The notes beneath the pieces were generated by a model. It was not told where the DNA came from. It did no database searches and was given only the letters and a program-made list of their open reading frames with translations. Source: Roseobacter sp. (GTDB lineage: Bacteria > Pseudomonadota > Alphaproteobacteria > Rhodobacterales > Rhodobacteraceae). Taken from it: DNA of 6,743 nucleotides. The stretch lies in contig JAGXHB010000127.1 of assembly GCA_024636425.1 (NCBI GenBank), forward strand, positions 1 to 6,743, given 5' to 3'. The position numbers were made by a program, and so were the translations under genes. How positions within the stretch are numbered: position 1 is the first letter of the stretch; the number at the start of each line of letters is the position of its first letter. Below, piece after piece: positions 1 through 5,769 of this stretch.

Positions 1-1300
1 AATCACGGCAGGCAGGCTCGAGGCCGACGCTTACGCCGCGCAATTTTCTGACCTTCATCCTCCGCTGGATACCCATGCGGCGCTGGTCGCGGCGGACCGA
101 TGTTATTTCTGCCACGACGCGCCCTGCATCACTGCATGTCCCACCGACATCGACATCCCGTTGTTCATCCGCCAGATCGCGACCGGCACGCCCGATGCTG
201 CGGCCAAAACGATCCTGAGCCAGAATATCATGGGCGGCATGTGCGCGCGCGTCTGTCCCACTGAACAGCTCTGCGAGGAGGCCTGCGTGCGCGAGATCGC
301 CGAAGGCAAGCCCGTCAAGATCGGGGAACTGCAACGCTATGCGACGGATCATCTGCAACAGCAGGGCAAGCATCCGTTTGCGCGCGCCGAAGCGACCGGC
401 AAGCGCATTGCGGTTGTGGGGGCCGGTCCTGCGGGTCTGGCCTGTGCGCACCGGCTGGCGATGCTGGGTCATGATGTGGTCGTGCATGATGCGCGTCCCA
501 AGCCGGGCGGGCTGAACGAATATGGCATCGCGACCTACAAAACCCCGAACGGATTTGCGCAGGCCGAAGTGGACTGGCTGATGCAGATCGGGGGGATCAC
601 GTTGCAGAACAATGCGGCACTGGGCCGCGACATCACGCTTGAGGGCTTGCGGACCGAGTATGACGCTATCTTTCTGGGGATGGGTCTGGGCGGTGTGAAC
701 GCACTTGGGGCTGCTGGCGAAGACAAGGCCGGCGTGCTGGATGCCGTCGATTTTATCGCCGACCTGCGGCAGGCAAGCGATGTGGCACAGGTACCGATCG
801 GGCGCGATGTCGTGGTGATCGGTGGTGGCATGACCGCGATCGACGCGGCGGTTCAGGCCAAGTTGCTGGGCGCGCTGAATGTAACCTTGGTCTACCGTCG
901 GGGGCGTGACCGGATGAACGCCAGCGTCTTTGAGCAGGATCTGGCCGCCAGCAAAGGTGTGCGTATCGTTAACCACGCCGTGCCCGTCGCGGTGCATGGC
1001 AACGGTGCCGTGCGCGAGATCGAGTTTGAGTATGTCGACCCGGACATGAAGGGCACCGGCGAAATGCTGCGTCTGGCGGCAGATCAGGTTTTCAAGGCCA
1101 TTGGCCAGACCTTGGTCGGTGATGCGCTGCCCGCGCTGGAGGGGCGCAAGATCAGGGTTGATAATGCAGGCCGCACCAGTGTCGAGGGCGTTTGGGCCGG
1201 CGGTGATTGTGCAAGCGGCGGCGATGATCTGACGGTCACTGCCGTTGCCGAAGGCCGCGATGCTGCGATGGATATTCACACGGCCTTAATGGGGCACTGA
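1..1300 (+). CDS. preT: NAD(P)-dependent dihydropyrimidine dehydrogenase subunit PreT (5' end outside window)
   Basis: PreT is the electron-input subunit of cytoplasmic dihydropyrimidine dehydrogenase. It takes electrons from NAD(P)H through FAD and Fe-S clusters to PreA, which reduces uracil or thymine to the 5,6-dihydro form. The reading frame is open from base 2, and its 432 visible residues are close to full length for the family, so probably only a short N-terminal piece is missing. A start at the TTG at 161 would remove the first cluster motif and is wrong. Visible motifs, numbered from the first codon in the window, are: Cys 34, 37, 42 and 46 followed by PTDIDIP, and Cys 81, 85, 91 and 95 (two 4Fe-4S sites); GAGPAG at 140-145 (FAD fold); GGGMTA at 274-279 followed by VYRRGRDRM (NAD(P)H fold); and GGDC at 400-403 (FAD contact). 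preA follows after 63 bp on the same strand, as expected for a two-subunit enzyme. A glutamate synthase small-subunit-like reductase is the alternative, but the preA neighbour settles it. Confidence 0.95.
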   Translation, partial: ITAGRLEADAYAAQFSDLHPPLDTHAALVAADRCYFCHDAPCITACPTDIDIPLFIRQIATGTPDAAAKTILSQNIMGGMCARVCPTEQLCEEACVREIAEGKPVKIGELQRYATDHLQQQGKHPFARAEATGKRIAVVGAGPAGLACAHRLAMLGHDVVVHDARPKPGGLNEYGIATYKTPNGFAQAEVDWLMQIGGITLQNNAALGRDITLEGLRTEYDAIFLGMGLGGVNALGAAGEDKAGVLDAVDFIADLRQASDVAQVPIGRDVVVIGGGMTAIDAAVQAKLLGALNVTLVYRRGRDRMNASVFEQDLAASKGVRIVNHAVPVAVHGNGAVREIEFEYVDPDMKGTGEMLRLAADQVFKAIGQTLVGDALPALEGRKIRVDNAGRTSVEGVWAGGDCASGGDDLTVTAVAEGRDAAMDIHTALMGH

Positions 1301-1327
1301 CCGGCTGACGACAGCACCCAAAATGGC

Positions 1328-1352
1328 AGGCGAGCGTAAAACCCACCCTACG
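1328..1352. repeat. Possible degenerate dispersed intergenic element in the preT-preA gap
   Basis: Most of the 63 bp preT-preA gap is one unusual block. On the minus strand it reads CGTAGGGTGGGTTTTACGC and continues into CGCCTG. The GTAGGGTGGGT core with a partly complementary second arm resembles a short hairpin element that I remember being scattered between genes in many proteobacteria. The second arm here pairs only at alternating positions, so this would be a decayed copy. This rests on memory of the motif, with no search done. Confidence 0.35.
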
Positions 1353-1363
1353 GGAGAAATGAC

Positions 1364-2665
1364 ATGGCTGATCTGAGAAGCGAATTCGTGGGCATCAAAA
1401 GCCCGAACCCTTTCTGGCTGGCCTCGGCCCCGCCCACAGACAAGGAATATAATGTGCGCCGCGCGTTTGATGCAGGCTGGGGGGGCGTCGTGTGGAAGAC
1501 GCTTGGGATCGACCCGCATGTCGTCAACGTGAACGGCCCCCGCTATGGTGCGATCTACGGCGCGGACCGGCGGCTGCTGGGGCTGAACAACATCGAACTG
1601 ATCACCGACCGCCCGCTTGAAGTGAACCTGCAAGAGATCAAGACGGTCAAGCGCGACTATCCTGACCGGGCCATGATCGTATCTTTGATGGTGCCTTGCG
1701 AGGAAGATCCTTGGAAGTTCATCCTGCCCTTGGTCGAAGAAACCGGTGCCGACGGGGTCGAGCTGAACTTTGGCTGCCCGCATGGCATGTCCGAGCGCGG
1801 CATGGGAGCCGCCGTGGGGCAGGTGCCTGAATATATCGAAATGGTCACCCGTTGGGTCAAGGCGCATACGCGCATGCCCTGCATCGTCAAGCTGACGCCC
1901 AACATCACCGACATTCGCAAACCCGCCGAGGCCGCGATGCGGGGCGGCGCGGATGCTGTCAGCCTGATCAACACGATCAACTCCATCACCTCGGTTGATC
2001 TGGATCTATTCGCGCCCGAGCCTACGATTGACGGCAAGGGTGCGCATGGCGGCTATTGTGGACCGGCGGTCAAGCCCATCGCATTAAACATGGTTGCCGA
2101 AATCGCACGCGATCCCTCGCTGGCGCACATGCCCATCAGCGGCATCGGCGGCGTGACCACGTGGCGCGATGCGGCCGAGTTTCTTGCGCTTGGAGCAGGC
2201 AACGTACAGGTTTGCACGGCTGCGATGACCTATGGTTTCAAGATCGTGCAGGAGATGATCAGCGGCCTGTCGGATTATATGGACGAGAAAGGCATGACCT
2301 CGGTCGATCAGCTTGTGCGCAAGGCCGTTCCCAATGTGACCGACTGGAACCAGTTGAACCTGAACTATGTCGCCAAGGCGAAAATCAATCAGGATCTGTG
2401 CATTTCCTGCGGGCGCTGTTTTGCCGCGTGTGAAGACACCTCGCATCAGGCCATCGCGATGAGCGACGATCGCACATTCAGCGTGATCGACGAAGAATGT
2501 GTCGCATGCAACCTTTGCGTCAACGTGTGCCCCGTCGAAGACTGCATCACCATGGAGGCGATGTTACCCGGTACCACCGATCCGCGGACCGGCAAGGTTG
2601 TAGAGGCGGATTACGCCAACTGGACAACACACCCCAACAACCCGGCAGCCGCAGCGGCAGAGTAA
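1364..2665 (+). CDS. preA: NAD(P)-dependent dihydropyrimidine dehydrogenase subunit PreA
   Basis: PreA is the catalytic subunit that reduces uracil/thymine at an FMN site in the cytoplasm, the first step of reductive pyrimidine degradation. The 433 residues form a dihydroorotate-dehydrogenase-like TIM barrel (about 1-320) followed by a ferredoxin-like tail. The general-acid cysteine is C138 in NFGCPHGMSERGMG, which aligns with the active-site loop of mammalian DPD (SCPHGMGERGMG, Cys671). N75 and N203-T204 match substrate-binding positions. The two 4Fe-4S motifs are Cys 346, 349, 352, 356 and Cys 379, 382, 385, 389. The ATG at 1364 has GGGAG at 1352-1356 about 7 nt upstream. The residue before the active cysteine pair is Gly where mammalian DPD has Ser670. 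The C-terminus is a short Ala-rich tail. It should form a heteromer with PreT just upstream. The stop lies 6 bp from the stop of a convergent gene. Confidence 0.97.
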   Translation: MADLRSEFVGIKSPNPFWLASAPPTDKEYNVRRAFDAGWGGVVWKTLGIDPHVVNVNGPRYGAIYGADRRLLGLNNIELITDRPLEVNLQEIKTVKRDYPDRAMIVSLMVPCEEDPWKFILPLVEETGADGVELNFGCPHGMSERGMGAAVGQVPEYIEMVTRWVKAHTRMPCIVKLTPNITDIRKPAEAAMRGGADAVSLINTINSITSVDLDLFAPEPTIDGKGAHGGYCGPAVKPIALNMVAEIARDPSLAHMPISGIGGVTTWRDAAEFLALGAGNVQVCTAAMTYGFKIVQEMISGLSDYMDEKGMTSVDQLVRKAVPNVTDWNQLNLNYVAKAKINQDLCISCGRCFAACEDTSHQAIAMSDDRTFSVIDEECVACNLCVNVCPVEDCITMEAMLPGTTDPRTGKVVEADYANWTTHPNNPAAAAAE

Positions 2666-2671
2666 CCTCAA

Positions 2672-3142
2672 TCAGGGTGTCATCCCGGTCTTGAAGTTGA
2701 TCAGGATGTCGGCGGTCGGCAAGGGCATCGGCCCTGTGGCTTTGATCGGGGCGAAATCGTTCTCTGGTCCAACGCCCGCTGGCTTCAGAATGCCAGCGGG
2801 CCCTTGAGCATACGCGATCTGCATCTTGTGGGTCGCGTATCGGCGGGCAGCGTCTTCGCTGATCTGCCGGGTATCTTCGGCTTTTATTGCGACGAATACC
2901 GATGCTGTCATCGGCTCGGACATGGCCGGCCTGGCCGTTCTCGAAGCCACCACCTGATAGGCGAACGCGCCGTTGCCTGACCGGGCACCGCTGTCGGTTG
3001 ATGTCCCTCGGTCACCGCCCGACGATGCCTCGGCTGCGGCAGCCACCGGAGGTGACTGCGGTGTGACGCCGGTTGCTGTGGCGTTGGGTGTCATCGGAAA
3101 CTGCGGGGGGAGAAGGGTGCTGACGGATGATATTGGAATCAT
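2672..3142 (-). CDS. Conserved-looking protein of unknown function, 156 aa
   Basis: I do not recognise this protein. Evidence that it is a real gene: ATG at 3142 preceded by a strong ribosome binding site (AGGAG with 7 nt spacing), a stop placed 6 bp from the preA stop with no overlap, and the same direction as rutR, which lies 119 bp upstream. The N-terminal part (about 1-60) is low complexity, rich in Pro, Ala, Ser, Thr and Gly. The rest is more ordinary, with a basic/acidic stretch around DTRQISEDAARRYATHKMQ that could be helical, and a C-terminal segment ending ADILINFKTGMTP. There are no cysteines, no clear signal peptide and no membrane segment. It may be expressed with rutR. A role in pyrimidine use is suggested only by position; a lineage-specific gene without a metabolic role is equally possible. 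Confidence 0.7.
   Translation of the reverse strand: MIPISSVSTLLPPQFPMTPNATATGVTPQSPPVAAAAEASSGGDRGTSTDSGARSGNGAFAYQVVASRTARPAMSEPMTASVFVAIKAEDTRQISEDAARRYATHKMQIAYAQGPAGILKPAGVGPENDFAPIKATGPMPLPTADILINFKTGMTP
2774..2801. repeat. Perfect 10 bp inverted repeat near convergent gene ends
   Basis: GCCCGCTGGC at 2774-2783 and GCCAGCGGGC at 2792-2801 are exact inverted copies around an 8-base loop (TTCAGAAT). The element lies inside the C-terminal half of the minus-strand unknown gene, where the arms encode PAG twice (PAGILKPAG), and about 110 bp past the preA stop. No T-run follows on either strand, so it is not a classical intrinsic terminator. It could slow transcription read-through from preA or be a by-product of the repeated PAG codons. 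Confidence 0.55.
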
Positions 3143-3148
3143 TTATTT

Positions 3149-3154
3149 GCTCCT
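3149..3154 (-). promoter_or_regulatory. Ribosome binding site of the 156 aa unknown gene
   Basis: On the minus strand, AGGAGC is followed by AAATAA and then the ATG at 3142. This near-ideal Shine-Dalgarno sequence and spacing, in a locally AT-rich leader, is the best sign that the minus-strand frame here is a real gene rather than an antisense open frame. Confidence 0.75.
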
Positions 3155-3261
3155 AAAACTCAAACCACGAATGCCCGCCACCACAGGGGGGTTCTGAAGG
3201 TCATCTTGTGTTAATCGGAAGTCAAAGGCATCCGCTTTCTGCAAGGCTGGTTAACCGCAGC

Positions 3262-3879
3262 TTAAGGGCGCAGCATCTTGCCGAACATGGTGCTGAGATG
3301 GACCGACGCTCTATGATGGGAGTCGGTATCTGCTCCCACAAGAACAGAGACCTGCGCTGCAAAATCCGCATAATGCTGGGTCGCGGCCCAGATGGAAAAG
3401 ATCAGATGTTGCGGGTCAAGCGGCGCGATTTTTCCTGCATCAATCCAACTCGAAATAACTGCGCATTTTTCATCAAACAACGGTTTGAGCGCGGTTTCGA
3501 GGTTCGGTGCCATGCGGGGGGCACCTTGTAGAATCTCGCCGGCAAAAAGCCTGCTCTCGCGCGGCAGATCCCGCGCCATGTCCAGCTTGCGTTGCACATA
3601 ATCCAGGATTTCGGTTTGCGGATCCCCATCGGGGTCAAGCTCGACCAACGGGTCCAGCCATGTCTCCATCAACTGGCTGAGCAACGTGACATGGATGTCT
3701 TCCTTGCCCTGAAAATAGTAGAGGATGTTCGGCTTGCTCAGCCCCGCTTCGGCAGCGATCTGATCCAGCGTGGCCCCGCGATAGCCGTTTTGTGAAAACA
3801 CATCGAGTGCCGCATCAAGGATTTTTCGGCGGTTGCGCTTCTGGATCCGGCTGGGTTTTTTCTGGGTACCGTCGGGCAA
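3262..3879 (-). CDS. rutR: TetR-family pyrimidine-responsive regulator, RutR type
   Basis: This is a cytoplasmic DNA-binding regulator closely resembling E. coli RutR, which binds uracil/thymine and then releases its operator. With a TTG start at 3879 it has 205 residues, about the family length (E. coli RutR is about 212). The TetR helix-turn-helix spans about 20-57 (ILDAALDVFSQNGYRGATLDQI, then GLSKPNILYYF). The ligand domain contains DPQHLIFSIWAATQHYADF at 155-173, almost the same as my memory of E. coli RutR, plus the conserved SRLFAGEIL and DEK segments. The TTG is favoured because AAAGGAG at 3888-3894 lies 8 nt before it. A GTG at 3885 is only 2 nt from that site. An ATG at 4008 would put 43 unrelated residues in front and run through the operator region. 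The gene is divergent from the carbamoylase, with a RutR-like palindrome between them. It probably represses the carbamoylase-hydA genes, and possibly itself and preTA. Confidence 0.88.
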   Translation of the reverse strand: MPDGTQKKPSRIQKRNRRKILDAALDVFSQNGYRGATLDQIAAEAGLSKPNILYYFQGKEDIHVTLLSQLMETWLDPLVELDPDGDPQTEILDYVQRKLDMARDLPRESRLFAGEILQGAPRMAPNLETALKPLFDEKCAVISSWIDAGKIAPLDPQHLIFSIWAATQHYADFAAQVSVLVGADTDSHHRASVHLSTMFGKMLRP

Positions 3880-3887
3880 ATTCACGT

Positions 3888-3894
3888 CTCCTTT
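3888..3894 (-). promoter_or_regulatory. Ribosome binding site that sets the rutR start
   Basis: The minus strand reads AAAGGAG here. The in-frame TTG at 3879-3877 lies 8 nt downstream (good spacing), while the GTG at 3885-3883 is only 2 nt away. This supports a TTG start and a protein of about 205 residues. Confidence 0.65.
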
Positions 3895-3953
3895 GATGTG
3901 CCTGAAAAAGCGGCACCGGGCGGGGCAGCGTCGCAGTCTGGTCAAACCAATTC

Positions 3954-3982
3954 TTGACAGGGACCAGCCTAATCGCAATCGT
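3954..3982 (+). promoter_or_regulatory. Candidate promoter of the carbamoylase-hydA genes
   Basis: A perfect -35 hexamer TTGACA occupies 3954-3959. With 17 nt spacing the -10 would be AATCGT at 3977-3982, a poor match, which is common in alphaproteobacteria. Transcription would start near 3989, inside the palindrome at 3986-4001, and give a leader of about 55 nt. An alternative pairs TTTACC (3986-3991) with TACGAT (4008-4013) at 16 nt. In either case the palindrome overlaps the promoter, so a bound repressor would block it. Confidence 0.45.
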
Positions 3983-3985
3983 GGA

Positions 3986-4001
3986 TTTACCAAATGGTAA
4001 A
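3986..4001. promoter_or_regulatory. Putative RutR operator (16 bp perfect palindrome)
   Basis: TTTACCAAATGGTAAA is two exact inverted 7-base arms around AA. It fits the E. coli RutR consensus TTGACCAnnTGGTCAA, as I remember it, at every position except the third base of each arm and its partner. It sits in the 164 bp divergent gap between rutR and the carbamoylase gene, at the expected transcription start of the latter. Position, symmetry and the adjacent RutR gene together make it the likely operator. Binding itself is inferred. Confidence 0.75.
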
Positions 4002-4043
4002 AATTCATACGATCCGCAGGACGACAGAAAAAAGGAACCCACT

Positions 4044-5294
4044 ATGGCCGCGCCCGGTGAAAACCTGAAGATCAACGCAGACCGGTTGTGGGATAGTCTG
4101 ATGGAAATGGCCAAGATCGGGCCCGGTGTCGCAGGCGGAAACAATCGCCAGACCTTGACCGATGAAGACGCAGAAGGCCGCGCACTGTTCCAGAAATGGT
4201 GCGAGGAGGCCGGGTGCTCCATGGGACTGGACCAGATGGGCAACATGTTCGCGCAGCGCGACGGAACCGATCCTGACGCCTTGCCCGTCTATGTCGGGTC
4301 GCATCTGGATACGCAGCCCACAGGCGGCAAATACGACGGGGTGCTGGGTGTTCTGGGCGCGCTCGAGATTTTGCGGACGATGAACGATCTGGACATAAAG
4401 ACAAAGCATCCCGTGGTCGCAACCAACTGGACCAATGAGGAAGGTACGCGCTTTGCGCCCGCTATGCTGTCATCCGGTGTATTTGCGGGGGTCCACACGC
4501 AGGACTGGGCCTATGCCAAGACCGACGCCAAGGGAAAGACATTTGGCGACGAATTGAAGCGGATCGGCTGGCAAGGCGCGGAAGACGTGGGCGCGCGCAA
4601 GATGCATGCGTTCTTCGAGTTGCATATCGAACAAGGGCCGATCCTTGAGGCAGAGGGCAAGGATATCGGCGTGGTCACCCACGGGCAGGGACTGTCCTGG
4701 ACCCAAGTTACAGTGACGGGAAATGATGCACATACCGGATCGACGCCGATGCCGATGCGCAAGAATGCAGGTCTTGGGATGGCGCGGATCCTCGAGGCGG
4801 TGGACCAGATCGCTTGGTCGCACGCACCCCATGCGGTCGGAGCTGCGGGCCATATCGATGTCTTCCCGAATTCGCGCAACGTGATCCCCGGCAAGGTCGT
4901 GTTCACCGTCGATTTCCGCTCGCCGGATTTGAGCGTGATCGAGGATATGGAAGCACAGCTGCGGGAGAAGGCACAAAAGATTGCGGATGATATGGGGCTT
5001 GAGATTGAATTCGAGAAGGTCGGCGGATTCGATCCGGTTGCCTTTGACGAAGGCTGCGTCGGCGCGATCCGGTCGGCGGCGGAAAGGCTGGGCTATTCTC
5101 ACATGGATCTGATTTCCGGGGCGGGGCATGATGCCTGCTGGATCAACCGCGTTGCCCCTTCCGCGATGGTGATGTGCCCTTGCGTCGACGGGCTGAGCCA
5201 TAACGAGGCCGAGGAAATCACCAAGGAGTGGGCCAAGGCCGGTGCGGATGTCTTGCTCCATGCCGTGTTGGAAACCGCGGAGATCGTCGGGTGA
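4044..5294 (+). CDS. Zn-dependent N-carbamoyl-beta-alanine amidohydrolase (beta-ureidopropionase; hydantoinase/carbamoylase family, M20)
   Basis: This enzyme hydrolyses N-carbamoyl-beta-alanine (or the thymine-derived analogue) to the beta-amino acid, CO2 and ammonia, the last step of reductive pyrimidine degradation, in the cytoplasm. The 416 residues match the usual family length. Metal ligands by family alignment are H87 (GSHLDT), D98 (KYDG), E133 (NEEG, with E132 as catalytic base), H194 (HIEQG) and H386 (LSHNEAE). The dimerisation/substrate domain carries HTGSTPM (230-236) and NSRN (276-279, Arg for the substrate carboxylate). The ATG at 4044 has AAGGA at 4032-4036 about 7 nt upstream. 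The frame is open back to a TTG at 3954, but that would translate through the operator and gives 30 residues unlike the family. The enzyme could in principle act on other N-carbamoyl amino acids; preTA and hydA nearby favour the pyrimidine substrate. It is also called hyuC or pydC in related systems. Confidence 0.93.
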   Translation: MAAPGENLKINADRLWDSLMEMAKIGPGVAGGNNRQTLTDEDAEGRALFQKWCEEAGCSMGLDQMGNMFAQRDGTDPDALPVYVGSHLDTQPTGGKYDGVLGVLGALEILRTMNDLDIKTKHPVVATNWTNEEGTRFAPAMLSSGVFAGVHTQDWAYAKTDAKGKTFGDELKRIGWQGAEDVGARKMHAFFELHIEQGPILEAEGKDIGVVTHGQGLSWTQVTVTGNDAHTGSTPMPMRKNAGLGMARILEAVDQIAWSHAPHAVGAAGHIDVFPNSRNVIPGKVVFTVDFRSPDLSVIEDMEAQLREKAQKIADDMGLEIEFEKVGGFDPVAFDEGCVGAIRSAAERLGYSHMDLISGAGHDACWINRVAPSAMVMCPCVDGLSHNEAEEITKEWAKAGADVLLHAVLETAEIVG

Positions 5295-5324
5295 GTGCAG
5301 TCGTTTTCTTGCCAGTAAAACGGG

Positions 5325-5347
5325 CCGGAATTTTTGGAAAATTCTGG
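5325..5347. repeat. Hairpin between carbamoylase and the 107 aa gene
   Basis: CCGGAATTTT and AAAATTCTGG form a 10 bp stem with one G-T pair around a 3-base loop (TGG). The inner 7 bp arms (GAATTTT/AAAATTC) are perfect. It lies 31 bases after the carbamoylase stop and 11 bases before the ATG at 5359. No T-run follows the stem, so it is more likely an mRNA stability, processing or translation-control structure, or a protein-binding palindrome, than a terminator. Confidence 0.55.
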
Positions 5348-5358
5348 GGCAGCGCGTG

Positions 5359-5682
5359 ATGCTGGACCCTGATCTTTCCATCGCTGCGCGGATATCGCGG
5401 CTTGTCGAGGACGAGCTTGCGGAGGCCGATCGCAGTGACGACATGGTCACGCGGGCAACTGCAAGAGATCTTCGCAGGGCGCTGAAGGTGCCGCGCGAGG
5501 TGACGGTGAATTTCAGCGGCGGGATCACGCAGACCTGTTGGTCCGTGTCGCGCGGCGACGGTACCTATCGCGTCGTCTATATGCCGCGGGCGGGATATTT
5601 TTCGCTGTGTGTGGAGAGCGATTTCGGGCCTTTGGATATCGGGGTGCACGGGCCGGCCCTGGGGTGTTTCGGCTCGGTCTGA
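5359..5682 (+). CDS. Small protein of unknown function between carbamoylase and hydA, 107 aa
   Basis: I do not recognise this family, but I believe it is a real gene: it is in line with its neighbours, lies between two enzymes of one pathway with gaps of 64 and 87 bp, and has a protein-like composition. Residues 1-45 are charged and probably helical (SIAARISRLVEDELAEAD, then ARDLRRALKVP). Residues 46-107 look beta-rich, with EVTVNFSG, YRVVYMPRAGYFSLCVES and DIGVHGPALGCFGSV, and include Cys 60, 84 and 103. There is no signal peptide or membrane segment, so it is probably cytoplasmic. The start is uncertain: ATG at 5359 or GTG at 5356, with only a weak GGGG at 5346-5349 as ribosome binding site. 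A frame open back to 5242 overlaps the carbamoylase and gives an implausible N-terminus. It may be an accessory factor of the pathway or unrelated; the sequence does not decide. Confidence 0.68.
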   Translation: MLDPDLSIAARISRLVEDELAEADRSDDMVTRATARDLRRALKVPREVTVNFSGGITQTCWSVSRGDGTYRVVYMPRAGYFSLCVESDFGPLDIGVHGPALGCFGSV

Positions 5683-5700
5683 GGGCTGCTGAAAGACAAA

Positions 5701-5750
5701 GTGGGGGCCAGCCCCCACACCCCCGGGATTTGAACCATTTGGAATATGAA
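5701..5750. repeat. GC-rich hairpin intergenic repeat of Rhodobacteraceae type
   Basis: GTGGGGG (5701-5707) and CCCCCAC (5712-5718) form a perfect 7 bp stem around CCAG. This is followed by ACCCCCGGGATTTG and then an AT-richer piece, AACCATTTGGAATATGAAG. The order GGGGGC-loop-GCCCCC, CCCCGGGAT, TTTGGAA resembles an abundant intergenic element of roseobacter and Rhodobacter genomes that I know from memory. It fills most of the 87 bp gap before hydA. It may limit transcription into hydA or stabilise the mRNA end of the upstream gene. Confidence 0.6.
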
Positions 5751-5769
5751 GAAAAAGGGGAGTTTCGAG

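Noticed and set aside
1286..1867. Minus-strand frame opposite the preT end and preA start
   Set aside because: It overlaps two well-supported genes and the composition is that of an antisense shadow.
2722..2735. AGGGC-ATCG-GCCCT small hairpin after preA as a terminator
   Set aside because: The stem is only 5 bp with no T-run, and it lies within the coding sequence of the minus-strand gene.
2973..3197. Plus-strand frame opposite the 156 aa gene
   Set aside because: The minus-strand frame is longer, fills the space up to the preA stop and has a strong ribosome binding site; this one has none evident.
3954..4043. N-terminal extension of the carbamoylase starting at TTG 3954
   Set aside because: The TTG is part of a perfect -35 box, the extension runs through the operator, and the ATG at 4044 has a good ribosome binding site and starts at the family N-terminus.
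5242..5358. N-terminal extension of the 107 aa gene into the carbamoylase 3' end
   Set aside because: The extension overlaps coding sequence of the upstream enzyme, is Cys/Arg/Ser-rich, and reads through the intergenic hairpin.
4470..5528. Minus-strand frame opposite the carbamoylase
   Set aside because: It lies over a clear M20 amidohydrolase and has Arg/His-rich, family-less sequence and no ribosome binding site that I could see.
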